Source: an uncultured Rubrobacteraceae bacterium (GTDB taxonomy: Bacteria > Actinomycetota > Rubrobacteria > Rubrobacterales > Rubrobacteraceae). From it: a DNA stretch of 43,936 bases. Made by a program: the position numbers and the translations under genes. The stretch lies in NCBI GenBank assembly GCA_902806085.1, contig CADCVH010000030.1, forward strand, positions 1-43,936, in the 5' to 3' direction. Numbering within the stretch: the stretch's first letter is position 1; every line of letters starts with the position of its first letter. A model generated the notes under the pieces. That model saw nothing but the letters and a program-made list of their open reading frames with translations. It had not been told where the DNA came from and did no database searches. Below, one piece after another: positions 36,612 to 43,936 of this stretch.

Positions 36612-37541
36612 GTGCAGGACGGGCGGTTGGAAGTGCGGGTGGGCGAGCTTCGGCGGTTCAACCGCTTCTTTACGCGCAGGATCGGTGTCTTGAGGGAGGG
36701 GCTGTTGCGCAGCCCCTACTCGCTCGCGGAGGCGCGGGTGTTATTCGAGGTGGCGAACGGGGAGGGGTTGACCGCTTCCGACCTGGTGCGGGATCTCGGC
36801 CTGGACCCCGGTTACCTCAGCCGCATCCTCGCCCGGTTCGAGGCGCGCGGCCTTCTGGAGAGGGTCCCATCTGGGGCTGATGGTCGGCGGCGTCTGTTGC
36901 GGCTGACGACCGCGGGAGAAGAGGCCTTCTCCCAGCTAGACCGCCGCTCGCGGGAAGAGGTGGCCGGGATGCTCGGAGGCATCCCGGAGAAAGACCAACG
37001 CAGGCTGCTCGACGCGACGCGGACCATCCGGGACGTCCTGGGCGGGGACACCGCCCCTCCCGAACCGTTCCTCCTGCGACGGCCGCGACCGGGCGACATG
37101 GGGTGGGTGGTGCAGCGCCACGGCGAGTTGTACTCCCGGGAGTACGGTTGGGACGTCCGTTTCGAGGCCCTCGTCGCGCGCATCGTCGCGGACTTCGTAG
37201 ATGGCCATGACCCGGAGAGGGAGCGCTGCTGGATCGCCGAGACGAACGGCAACAACGCTGGCTGCGTCTTTGTCGTCAGGGAGAGCGACGAGGTCGCAAA
37301 GCTCAGGCTTCTACTCGTGGAGCCCGGCGCGCGCGGGACGGGTTTGGGCTCCCGCCTCGTCGGAGAATGCGTCAGCTTCGCCCGCGACCGCGGCTACGAC
37401 AAGCTCGTGCTGTGGACCAATAACGTGCTCCATTCAGCCCGGCGCATCTACGAAGAGCAGGGCTTCAAGCTGGTAGATGAAGAACATCACCACAGCTTCG
37501 GCGCGGATCTCGTCGGCCAGAACTGGGAACTAGAACTGTAG
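36612..37541 (+). CDS. MarR regulator-GNAT acetyltransferase fusion
   Basis: A 309-residue two-domain protein. Residues 1-140 are a MarR winged helix (FNRFFTRRIGVLREGLLRSP, TASDLVRDLGLDPGYLSRIL and the wing SGADGRRRLLRLT). Residues 150-309 are a GNAT acetyltransferase with the acetyl-CoA motif VEPGARGTGLGSRLVGE and the final WTNNVLHSARRIYEEQGF strand-helix. A known domain arrangement, probably coupling DNA binding to a small-molecule acetylation state. The GTG start has GGGAGG six bases upstream. The operator at 36,554 implies self-control. Confidence 0.92.
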   Translation: MQDGRLEVRVGELRRFNRFFTRRIGVLREGLLRSPYSLAEARVLFEVANGEGLTASDLVRDLGLDPGYLSRILARFEARGLLERVPSGADGRRRLLRLTTAGEEAFSQLDRRSREEVAGMLGGIPEKDQRRLLDATRTIRDVLGGDTAPPEPFLLRRPRPGDMGWVVQRHGELYSREYGWDVRFEALVARIVADFVDGHDPERERCWIAETNGNNAGCVFVVRESDEVAKLRLLLVEPGARGTGLGSRLVGECVSFARDRGYDKLVLWTNNVLHSARRIYEEQGFKLVDEEHHHSFGADLVGQNWELEL

Positions 37542-37551
37542 TCGTTGGCTA

Positions 37552-37592
37552 CCAGGCATCAGCCTCACTTTCCACTGAAAGCCGATGCCTGG
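37552..37592. terminator. Nested hairpin between convergent genes
   Basis: CCAGGCATC (37552-37560) pairs with GATGCCTGG (37584-37592), and the loop holds a second hairpin CTTTC-cact-GAAAG (37568-37581). The gap lies between two genes ending toward each other, so a bidirectional terminator is likely. There is no T run on either strand, so a small dispersed element is the alternative. Confidence 0.5.
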
Positions 37593-37605
37593 CACCTGAA
37601 GCCTT

Positions 37606-38661
37606 CTAGACTTTGTCCTCCGGCTGCGGGGCGCTCTCGCCGCTGGCGAAGCTGAAGTAGGCTTCGGGGTCGTCGGCGCTGATCCTGCCGGCCTTTATGA
37701 GCGAGAAGCGGAAGGCGAGCCCGCCGGCCAGCACGAGCAGCGAGGAGAGGATGCTCTTCCCGCGCGTCTCTTTGCCGGAGAAGAGCAGGGCGGCCGGGGC
37801 GGCGATGCCGGAGAGCAGGGCGCCCCCGACGAACAGCGGGGCCACCGACTTCGAGAAGAGGGGCTTGCCCCACCGGCTCATCCGGACCAGCGACGCGGCG
37901 ATAAGCCCGGCCTCGATGACGATCGTCGCCTTCTCCGCGCGGTGCAGGGCGCGCAGGGTCTTCGCCTCGCCGGAGTGGGTCAGGTGCAGCACGAGCGAGA
38001 GCCACGAGAGGGCCGTCGAGAGGCCCGAGGCGAGGAACGTCGGGGCCATCAGCGCCCAGTTGCGGGCCCAGATCGGGACGGAGGTGGCGCTTATGAGGTT
38101 GCCGGTGTTGAAGCCGACGAAGAGGCCGAAAGGCAGCGTAAGCACGGAGAGCAGGCGTTCGGGTATAAGCTTGAGAAGCAGCCGCGAGAGGACGTTGCGG
38201 CCGAGCAGGCCGTCGCTGGCGGCCTGACGCGCGGCGAGCAGCCCGCCGAGGTTGCCGAACATGAGCAGCGACCAACTCTGGGTGCTCATCGGGGAGCGCA
38301 GCTTGAGGATGCGCATCATGTTGTAGAAGCGCTCGGGTCGGCCGAGGTCCCAGATCAGGAAGATGGGGCTCAGGATCATGGTGACGAGCACGGTGTAGCG
38401 GCTGGCCCGCTTGAGGGCGGCGTCCTCGTGGCCGAGCAGTTGGGCCACCGTGGAGAACAGGTGCGTACCGGCGCCGATGCCCCCGATCCAGAAATAGACC
38501 GGGATCTGCCACGTCCAGTGCGCGTGCTTTATCGGCGGGATGCCGTAGTAGTGCTTGTCTTCCCTCTTCGCGTCGGTCTCTGGGTGGTGGGAGGTTTCGG
38601 GCCGCCCGTTACCCACGTGGCCGTTGCTCTGCGACAGGTCCTGCCTCGTGGCGTCAGACAT
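37606..38661 (-). CDS. nrfD: NrfD-type membrane subunit of formate dehydrogenase
   Basis: A 351-residue polytopic protein with about nine membrane helices after a soluble N terminus of about 50 residues. It matches the NrfD/PsrC family, which anchors molybdoenzymes and passes electrons to quinones: WTWQIPVYFWIGGIGAGTHL is the characteristic first helix with the conserved Gly-Gly-X-X-Ala/Gly run, and WDLGRPERFYNMMRI follows. It probably takes electrons from the ferredoxin subunit. The ATG start with AGGGGAAG upstream is preferred over a TTG five codons before. It overlaps the VOC gene stop by 8 bases. Confidence 0.88.
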   Translation of the reverse strand: MSDATRQDLSQSNGHVGNGRPETSHHPETDAKREDKHYYGIPPIKHAHWTWQIPVYFWIGGIGAGTHLFSTVAQLLGHEDAALKRASRYTVLVTMILSPIFLIWDLGRPERFYNMMRILKLRSPMSTQSWSLLMFGNLGGLLAARQAASDGLLGRNVLSRLLLKLIPERLLSVLTLPFGLFVGFNTGNLISATSVPIWARNWALMAPTFLASGLSTALSWLSLVLHLTHSGEAKTLRALHRAEKATIVIEAGLIAASLVRMSRWGKPLFSKSVAPLFVGGALLSGIAAPAALLFSGKETRGKSILSSLLVLAGGLAFRFSLIKAGRISADDPEAYFSFASGESAPQPEDKV

Positions 38662-39094
38662 CTCTTCCCCTCTCAAGGTCCGTCTCGTGGGTCGCTTTTT
38701 CGCGTTCGCCGAGGTGCTGCGAGAAGCGCAGCAGGTAGCCGTCGGGGTCCCGGACCAGGAACTCGCGCGAGCCGGTGACGGTACCGCCCGTGTCGCGCCA
38801 CACGTCCTGGACCCCGCGGTAGAGCGGGTACTCCGAGCAGACCAGGCCGTCCCTCAGCAGGCCCGCGTCGGAGCACTCTATCTGGAGGTTGATCCCCCTG
38901 CCGTAAGGCTTCTCGAGCCCGGCCGCGTTCCACGCGTCCTGGTGGAACTCCTCCAGCATCAACTGCGCGCCCTCGAAGTCCATGTAGGCGAAGGCGGCCT
39001 CATCGGAGCGGGAGAACACGACCTCGAAGCCGAGCTTCTCCGTGTAGAAGGCGAGGCTCTCGGTGAAGTCCGAGACCGTGAGCTCCGGAACCAT
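38654..39094 (-). CDS. VOC-family (glyoxalase/bleomycin resistance) protein
   Basis: A 146-residue vicinal-oxygen-chelate protein. It begins with the usual strand MVPELTVSDFTESLAFYTEKLGFEVVF and ends with GSREFLVRDPDGYLLRFSQ, the beta-alpha-beta-beta-beta pattern repeated twice. The conserved Glu in LMLEEFHQDAW and the Asp/Glu in the last repeat suggest a possible metal site. Members include glyoxalases and dioxygenases. It sits inside the formate dehydrogenase operon between the iron-sulfur and membrane subunits, an unusual place, and its role there is unknown. The ATG at 39094 is preceded by GGAG. Confidence 0.82.
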   Translation of the reverse strand: MVPELTVSDFTESLAFYTEKLGFEVVFSRSDEAAFAYMDFEGAQLMLEEFHQDAWNAAGLEKPYGRGINLQIECSDAGLLRDGLVCSEYPLYRGVQDVWRDTGGTVTGSREFLVRDPDGYLLRFSQHLGEREKATHETDLERGRDV

Positions 39095-39123
39095 CCTGCC
39101 CCACTCCAAGTCCCTACGAACCC

Positions 39124-39960
39124 CTAATCCCTGAACGCCAGCGCGACTACCGCCCCGAGGACGCCGGCCGCGACCGCGCCCGCGATCACGCCGCCCTTGA
39201 CCTTCTCCTGGGGCAGGTACGGGTGCTTGGGCAGGTTGTAGGTCTCCGGCTCGTCCATGAGGATGAACTTGGAGTGGTTGCCCTCGATGCCGCCGGTCCC
39301 GCCGACCTCGGGCGTTCCCCAGACGTACGCCTGGGTGTAGCCCTTGTCGTGGAGCTGCTGCACCCGCTCCTCGGCCAACTCCTTGAGGTCTTCGACGTCG
39401 CCGAACATGATGGAGTTCGTCGGGCAGGCCTTGGCGCACGCGGGCTCCAGGCCGTCTATCTGGCGATCGTAGCAGAGGGTGCACTTGAAGGCGCGGCCGT
39501 CGTTCGGGACCTGGGTAATGACGCCGTAGGGGCAGGCCGGGACGCAGTAGCCGCAGCCGTTGCAGATGTCCGGCTGGATGTAGACGTTGTCGAACTCGTT
39601 GCGGATGATCGAGCCGGTCGGGCACGCCTGCTGGCAGGGTGCGGCCACGCAATGCTTGCACACGTCGCTCATGAAAGCCCAGCGCCCCAACGCGTCGAGC
39701 TCCGCCCCGCCGGGGAGCGGCTCGGTCACGTCCTCGGCGAGGGCGACGAGGTCGACGTCGCCGGTGAGGCGCCTCTTCTTCGGGTTCTCTATAAAGGCTA
39801 CGTGGCGCCAGGTGGTGCCGGAGAGTTGCTTGGTGTTGTCGTAGGAGTCGCCGGTGAACTCGTAGCCGTCGGCGGGGAGCTGGTTCCACTGCTTGCAGGC
39901 CACCTCGCAGGCCTTGCAGCCGATGCAGACCGTGGTGTCGGTCAGGAATCCCGTTGCCAT
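39124..39960 (-). CDS. fdhB: Formate dehydrogenase iron-sulfur subunit
   Basis: A 278-residue electron-transfer subunit with four Cys clusters that would bind four [4Fe-4S] centres: VCIGCKACEVACKQ (from Cys12), CKHCVAAPCQQACP, CNGCGYCVPACPYG and the CTLCYDRQIDGLEPACAKAC group. The last 22 residues form one membrane helix (GGVIAGAVAAGVLGAVVALAF) that anchors it. It carries electrons from the catalytic subunit to the NrfD protein. It starts 3 bases after the 122-residue gene. Confidence 0.95.
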   Translation of the reverse strand: MATGFLTDTTVCIGCKACEVACKQWNQLPADGYEFTGDSYDNTKQLSGTTWRHVAFIENPKKRRLTGDVDLVALAEDVTEPLPGGAELDALGRWAFMSDVCKHCVAAPCQQACPTGSIIRNEFDNVYIQPDICNGCGYCVPACPYGVITQVPNDGRAFKCTLCYDRQIDGLEPACAKACPTNSIMFGDVEDLKELAEERVQQLHDKGYTQAYVWGTPEVGGTGGIEGNHSKFILMDEPETYNLPKHPYLPQEKVKGGVIAGAVAAGVLGAVVALAFRD

Positions 39961-39962
39961 CT

Positions 39963-40331
39963 CTACTTCCCTTCCAGGATTTTGCGCCGGACCTCCGCCA
40001 CGGGGGCCGCCGGATCGCTGCTGACACGGTACAACCTGTGCCCGAGGGCGACGCGCTGCTCCCGGTACACCCTGTCCACCATCCCCGTCCCCATGTTGTA
40101 GTAGACGCCCGGCTCGAGGACCTTCGCGCTTCTTACGGGCTTGAGACGCTTTTTGGCCATCGCGGGGTTGTTCGCGAGGTACTGGCCGAGTTCCATGAGG
40201 TCCTGGGTAATGGCCTCCCGCCTCGTGCCCTCGGCGAGCCAGGTCTCGCTCGCGGTGTCCCCCGGGGAGACGCGCGTGCCCCTGGGGGTCCGCACGCCTC
40301 CAGCCTCCCGGGAATCCCTGTAGTCGGTCAC
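39963..40331 (-). CDS. Uncharacterised protein of the formate dehydrogenase operon
   Basis: A 122-residue soluble protein that I do not recognise. Its N-terminal third is polar and probably disordered. The middle is helical (EGTRREAITQDLMELGQYLA) and the C-terminal half contains KKRLKPVRSAKVLEPGVYYNMG. It has no Cys, so it is not an iron-sulfur protein. The GTG start overlaps the catalytic-subunit stop by 4 bases (GTGA), and the ferredoxin gene follows 3 bases later. This tight coupling implies a role in assembling or holding the complex. Confidence 0.7.
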   Translation of the reverse strand: MTDYRDSREAGGVRTPRGTRVSPGDTASETWLAEGTRREAITQDLMELGQYLANNPAMAKKRLKPVRSAKVLEPGVYYNMGTGMVDRVYREQRVALGHRLYRVSSDPAAPVAEVRRKILEGK

Positions 40332-43300
40332 ACCCTGCCCGCTTCCAGGTTGGCGGTGAAGGCCTTGGCCTCGTGGATGGCGACGTTCGCCTCCAGGGCG
40401 ACCGGCATCAGGTTGTTCACCACGTCGCCCTTGACGATGCCGTTGGGGCCCCAGTGGTAGGGGAGGCCGATGGTGTGGATCTTGCGTCCGTCCATGTTGT
40501 AGACGGGTATGCGGTCAGTGACCAGTGCCCGGCAGTGGACCTTGCCGCGGCTCGTGGAGACGGTGACGAAGTCCGCGTTCTCGACGCCCACCTCGCCGGC
40601 CAGCGTCGGGCTGATCTCGCAGAACAGCTCCGGCTGGAGCTCCGAGAGCCACGGCAGCCAGCGGCTCATCGCCCCGCTCGTGTGGTGCTCGGTGAGCCTG
40701 TAGGTGGTCACCACGTGCGGGTAGCGGGGGTCCATCGGCTTGTTGTACGGGTTGTCCGGCCGGTCGAAGAGCCTGGCGGTCGGGGTGTACTGGACCTTGT
40801 CGTAGAGCAGGTTCGGTACCGGCGACTCGACGGGCTCGTAGTGGATGGGGAGCGGCCCGTCCTTGAGGCCGACGGGCGCGAAGAGCCAGCCCTTCCCGTC
40901 GCCCTGCATGATGAAGGGCCCGTCGCCCGGGATGGCGTCCACCCCTTTCGCGTCGTTCTCCGGTCGGTAGTCCGGCCGCTTGTCGGCCTGGAAGTCCGGG
41001 ATGTCGAGGCCGGTCCACTTTCCTTGCTCCTCGTCCCACCAGACGAACTTCTTCCTCTCGCTCCAGGGCTTGCCCTCAGGGTCGGCGGAGGCGCGGTTGT
41101 AGAGGACGCGGCGGTTGGCCGGCCACGCCCAGCCCCACTCGGTGGCGGCGTTGGGCTGCTCGGTCCAGGGCTTGCGGCGGCGGGCCTGGTTCACGCCGTC
41201 CTTGTAGACGCCGGAGTAGATCCAACCCCCACACGCCGTCGAACCGTCGTCCTTGAGCGCGGCGAAGCCGGCCACCGGAGAGCCGTCGGCGACGTTGTAG
41301 CCGTTGACCTCTTTGGTGATGCTCTCGATGTTGGGCTCGTCGTACTCGCCCTCGACGGGGTAGTCCCAGGTCATCGCCTGGATGAGGCCGTCCCGCTCGT
41401 CGGTCGAGTCCTTGTAGAGCTCCTTGATCCTGCGCCCCAGGTGGTAGACGAACCAGGCGTCGCTCCTCGCGTCGTCCGGCGGCTCGACGGCCTTGTCGTG
41501 CCACTGGAGCATGCGCTGGGTCTGGGTGAAGGAGCCGTCTTTCTCGGCGACGAGGGCCGCCGGGATAAAGAAGACCTCCGTTCCGCACTCCTCGGGCTTT
41601 ACGCCGTCCATCTTCCAGGCGGTGGCGGTCTCTATCTCGTAGGCGTCCACCACGACGAGCCAGTCGAGCGCCCGCAGGGCGTCGCGGGCGAGGTTGGCGT
41701 GCGGTCCCCCGACGGCGAAGTTCTGGCCGAAGTTGAAGGCGCCCTTCACCTCGCGGTCTTTCATCGCCATGATCGAGGGGTAGTAGGAGTGGTCCCCGTT
41801 TATGCGCGGGAAACGGTCGAAGAGCGCGCCGTCCTCCGCGTCGAAGGCCTCACCGTACCAGGCCTTCATCAGGCTCGTGGCGTACTTGGGAAAGTTGGCG
41901 AGCCAGCCGCTGCTGGCCGTCCCGTCCTCGATGTAGTCCCGCCAGGTGTCGTGGTCCTTGTTGGCGTCGGGCATGCCGAGGTAGCCGGGCAGGATGTTGT
42001 AGAGCGTCGCTATGTCCGTCGAGCCCTGGATGGTGGCGTGGCCGCGCAGGGCCATGATGCCGCCGCCGGGGCGGCCTATGTTGCCGAGCAGGAGCTGCAG
42101 GATGGCGGCCGTCCGGATGAGCTGGACGCCCTTTGAGTGCTGGGTCCAGCCGACGGAGTAGACGAGTGCTGTGGTCTTCTCGCGCCCGGAGTTCTCCGTG
42201 ATGAGCTCGGCGACCTTCTGGAAGGCCTCCCTCGGCGTGCCGCAGACCTTCTCGACCATCTCCGGGGTGTACTTGGCGAAGTGGCGCTTGAGGATCTGGA
42301 AGACGCAGCGCTCGTGCTGGAGCGTCATGTCCGTCGGGCGCGGCTGGTCGGGGGCCGTCTCGCTCTGCCCGCCGGCCTCGCCGACGATGCGCCCCTGGCT
42401 CCCGCCGACGGCGGCGTAGTCTATCGGCTGGCCCTCGTAACGCCACGTCGACGGGTCGTACTGGGTCTTCTCCTCGTCCCACCCGGAGAAGAGGCCCGTC
42501 GCCCCCGCGTCCTCGAACTCCTCGGTGACGATCGTCGCCGCGTTCGTGTAGGCCTTGACGTACTCCTCGAAATACTCCTCGTTCTGCAAGACGTAGTTGA
42601 TGAGGCCGCCGAGGAACGCTATGTCCGTGCCCGGGCGGATCGGGGCGTAGACGTCGCACAACGCGCTCGTGCGGGTGAAGCGGGGGTCGACGTGGATAAG
42701 CTTGGCCCCGTTCTTCTCCTTGGCGATCATGGGATGGCGGAACCCGACCGGGTGCGCCTCGGCCATGTTCGAGCCTTCTATAAGGATGCAGTCGGAGTTC
42801 TGGAGGTCCTGCAGGGAGGTGGTGGCGCCGCCCCTACCGTACGTGATGCCCAGACCGGGCACCGTGGAGGAGTGTCATATGCGCGCCTGGTTCGTTATTC
42901 GCGTAAAGCCCATCGAGTGGAAGAGCTTGGTTATGAGGTAGTTCTCCTCGTTGTCTATCGTGGCCCCGCCTATGGAGGAGACCGCTTGCGAGCGGCGGAG
43001 CTTCTTGCCCCCCTCGTCGTCCTCCTCCCAGTTCTCGTCGCGCGCCTCCTTCATGCGCGCGGCGATCATGTCGAGCGCCTCCTCGAGCGAGAGGTCCTCC
43101 CACTCGCCGGAGTACGGGCGCCTGTAGCGGACCTTCGTCCAGCGGTACGGCGAGTTGTGCAGGCCGAAGGTGGCCGAGCCCTTGGGGCAGAGGGTGCCCG
43201 CGTTTACCGGGCTATCCGGGTTGCCCTCGATGTCTATGATGCGGCCGTCGCGGTGGTAGACGAGGGTGGAGCAGCCGACCGCGCAGTACGGGCAGACGCT

Positions 43301-43441
43301 CACCGCCTTCTTCACGCCGTCGTCGGAGATGCGCGAGCGGATGTTGCGGGTCGCCGGGCTTACCGGGTGTTCGACCGTCGTTCCGACGTGGTTCCGGATC
43401 TTCTTCCAGAGCCCGTCCTTCTCCGTGAGCTTGAGAAACAT
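40328..43441 (-). CDS. fdhA: Selenocysteine formate dehydrogenase catalytic subunit
   Basis: A 1037-residue molybdenum or tungsten bis-pyranopterin enzyme that oxidises formate to CO2. One [4Fe-4S] cluster is bound by Cys50, 53, 57 and 85 (CPYCAVGC, LCPKG). At residue 189 the frame has TGA (plus 42875-42877) in NQARI-U-HSSTVPGLG, the position where the active-site Sec or Cys ligand stands in this family. Both flanking halves are in the same frame and fully match the family, and a bacterial SECIS hairpin follows. The C-terminal 130 residues are the pterin dinucleotide-binding domain. No twin-arginine signal is seen, so the enzyme probably stays in the cytoplasm. Start: ATG 43441 with AGAGGAG upstream; a GTG nine codons before is possible. 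Confidence 0.93.
42845..42877 (-). promoter_or_regulatory. Bacterial SECIS element and recoded TGA
   Basis: On the minus strand TGA (42877-42875) is followed after 11 bases by GGTGCCC-GGTCT-GGGCATC (plus 42863-42845). That is a 7-bp stem with one G-U pair and a GGTCT loop. E. coli fdhF has the same 11-base spacing and a GGUCU-containing loop in its SECIS. It would bind SelB carrying selenocysteyl-tRNA and recode the UGA. Confidence 0.88.
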
Positions 43442-43813
43442 TCCCCGCTCCTCTCTGATTCCTGACAACCTCCGGGGCTACCACGAAGCCGTTCGGAAGA
43501 TCGACCTCTCCCCTCATATGCCCCACATCGTATGCTCCCCCCATTCTAGCGCGGTGAAACCGACTACGGAACACCCTCTTTTCGGGAGGGACCGCACGCT
43601 CGCCCATCCGGCGGGCCAGATGCGTTGTGCGAGATCCGGGCATCTGCTACGGTGTCGAATTATCCGGCGAATCGACTGCTGGGGGAAAGGGAAAGGAGGT
43701 CGTCTAGAGGCAGGAACCCCCGTCGCTGGCGGAGGGTTTTGGCGACGCGCCAGAAGGGCGCTTACATACGGCGATGCAAGTAGACGCGATTCTCTAGACA
43801 GGAGTTTTGGCTG
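43442..43813. promoter_or_regulatory. Divergent control region of the C1 oxidation genes
   Basis: This 372-bp gap separates formate and formaldehyde dehydrogenase genes. No gene or tRNA is supported. A perfect 7-bp inverted repeat CAGATGC...GCATCTG is at 43617-43646, and a G/C hairpin followed by TTTT (ACCCCC...GAGGGTTTT, about 43708-43735) lies upstream of the formaldehyde dehydrogenase gene. The latter could be an attenuator or leader terminator. No clear -10 was found on either strand. Confidence 0.4.
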
Positions 43814-43936
43814 ATGGCCGACAACAGGATAGTGGTCTACAAGGGTCCCGGCGAGGTGGCGGTGGAGAACGCCGAGTACCCGAAGCTCGAGGTGCCCCAA
43901 GAAGTGGCGAGCGCCATGGGGATGGGCCGGGCCGCC
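43814..43936 (+). CDS. Glutathione-independent formaldehyde dehydrogenase, partial
   Basis: The first 41 residues of a gene cut by the window end: MADNRIVVYKGPGEVAVENA, then YPKLEVPQEVASAMGMG. This matches the N terminus of the zinc-dependent, NAD-linked formaldehyde dehydrogenase of the Pseudomonas putida type, which oxidises formaldehyde to formate without glutathione. The zinc and NAD sites lie beyond the window. The ATG is preceded by AGGAG at ten bases. It diverges from the formate dehydrogenase operon, so its product would feed that enzyme. Confidence 0.8.
   Translation, partial: MADNRIVVYKGPGEVAVENAEYPKLEVPQEVASAMGMGRAA

Noticed and set aside
40328-43468. Two separate genes or a nonsense-disrupted pseudogene for the formate dehydrogenase catalytic subunit
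   Set aside because: The stop is TGA at the Sec position, the two halves are in one frame with full family conservation, and a SECIS hairpin follows. A second, independent translation start at the internal GTG or ATG lacks a ribosome site.
43680-43740. Possible riboswitch or small RNA before the formaldehyde dehydrogenase gene
   Set aside because: A hairpin with a T tail is present, but no conserved riboswitch core could be recognised.

Overview
The window is high-GC DNA with many GTG and TTG starts, no rRNA or tRNA gene, no insertion sequence and no CRISPR array. Protein content (Tat-exported sulfatase plus a Cys-pair formylglycine-generating enzyme, a BMP-type nucleoside ABC system, several short -10-to-start leaders) suggests an actinobacterium, most likely close to Rubrobacter. 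That placement is my judgement from sequence resemblance and was not tested. It reads as chromosome: mostly housekeeping and transport genes, with a few accessory or decaying spots.

Layout. 1-2,050: ten copies of a 14-bp tandem repeat, a Gln-rich phasin-like protein, a 2H phosphoesterase and a PrcB-domain lipoprotein. 2,060-4,054: NAD-dependent DNA ligase (ligA). 4,115-10,637: a cell-surface block with sulfatase and GT39-type glycosyltransferase on the minus strand, and a large membrane protein plus the sulfatase-activating enzyme on the plus strand. 10,638-13,567: a repeat element, an APC permease, two small proteins and a GNAT enzyme. 13,626-16,315: a minus-strand run of a hypothetical gene, an SDR epimerase, a metallophosphoesterase and clpP. 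16,347-17,847: an XRE regulator with three helically phased 11-bp repeats upstream, overlapping a FemAB/GNAT-like gene. 18,466-23,113: a four-gene nucleoside ABC operon (lipoprotein, ATPase, two permeases). 23,299-26,267: small genes, a DUF2225 protein and a two-gene ABC exporter. 26,277-27,938: a gene-poor, decaying stretch with an NmrA-like relic, a PH-like small protein and a methyltransferase whose start is apparently frameshifted. 27,943-34,263: an LCP protein, a two-TM unknown, a YbdK-type ligase, a Na+/H+ antiporter and an SLC13 carrier. 34,308-37,541: a PhoD-like phosphatase, a second repeat element, a cupin and a MarR-GNAT fusion with a clear palindromic operator. 37,606-43,936: a formate dehydrogenase operon diverging from a glutathione-independent formaldehyde dehydrogenase gene cut by the window end.

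The most interesting unit is the formate dehydrogenase. Its catalytic subunit is interrupted by an in-frame TGA exactly at the molybdenum-ligand position. Eleven bases after it lies a hairpin with a GGTCT loop like the E. coli fdhF SECIS. I read it as one selenoprotein of about 1037 residues, not two genes. It shares an operon with an uncharacterised 122-residue protein, a four-cluster ferredoxin subunit, a VOC-family protein and an NrfD membrane anchor. The divergent neighbour would make formate from formaldehyde, so the locus looks like a complete formaldehyde-to-CO2 route feeding electrons to the membrane.

A second theme is regulation readable in the DNA. Several plus-strand genes (ligA, phoD-like, ybdK-like and the 28,877 gene) have a -10 hexamer ending six or seven bases before the start codon, implying leaderless mRNAs. 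Good inverted or direct repeats lie before the lipoprotein, XRE, LCP/two-TM and MarR-GNAT genes.
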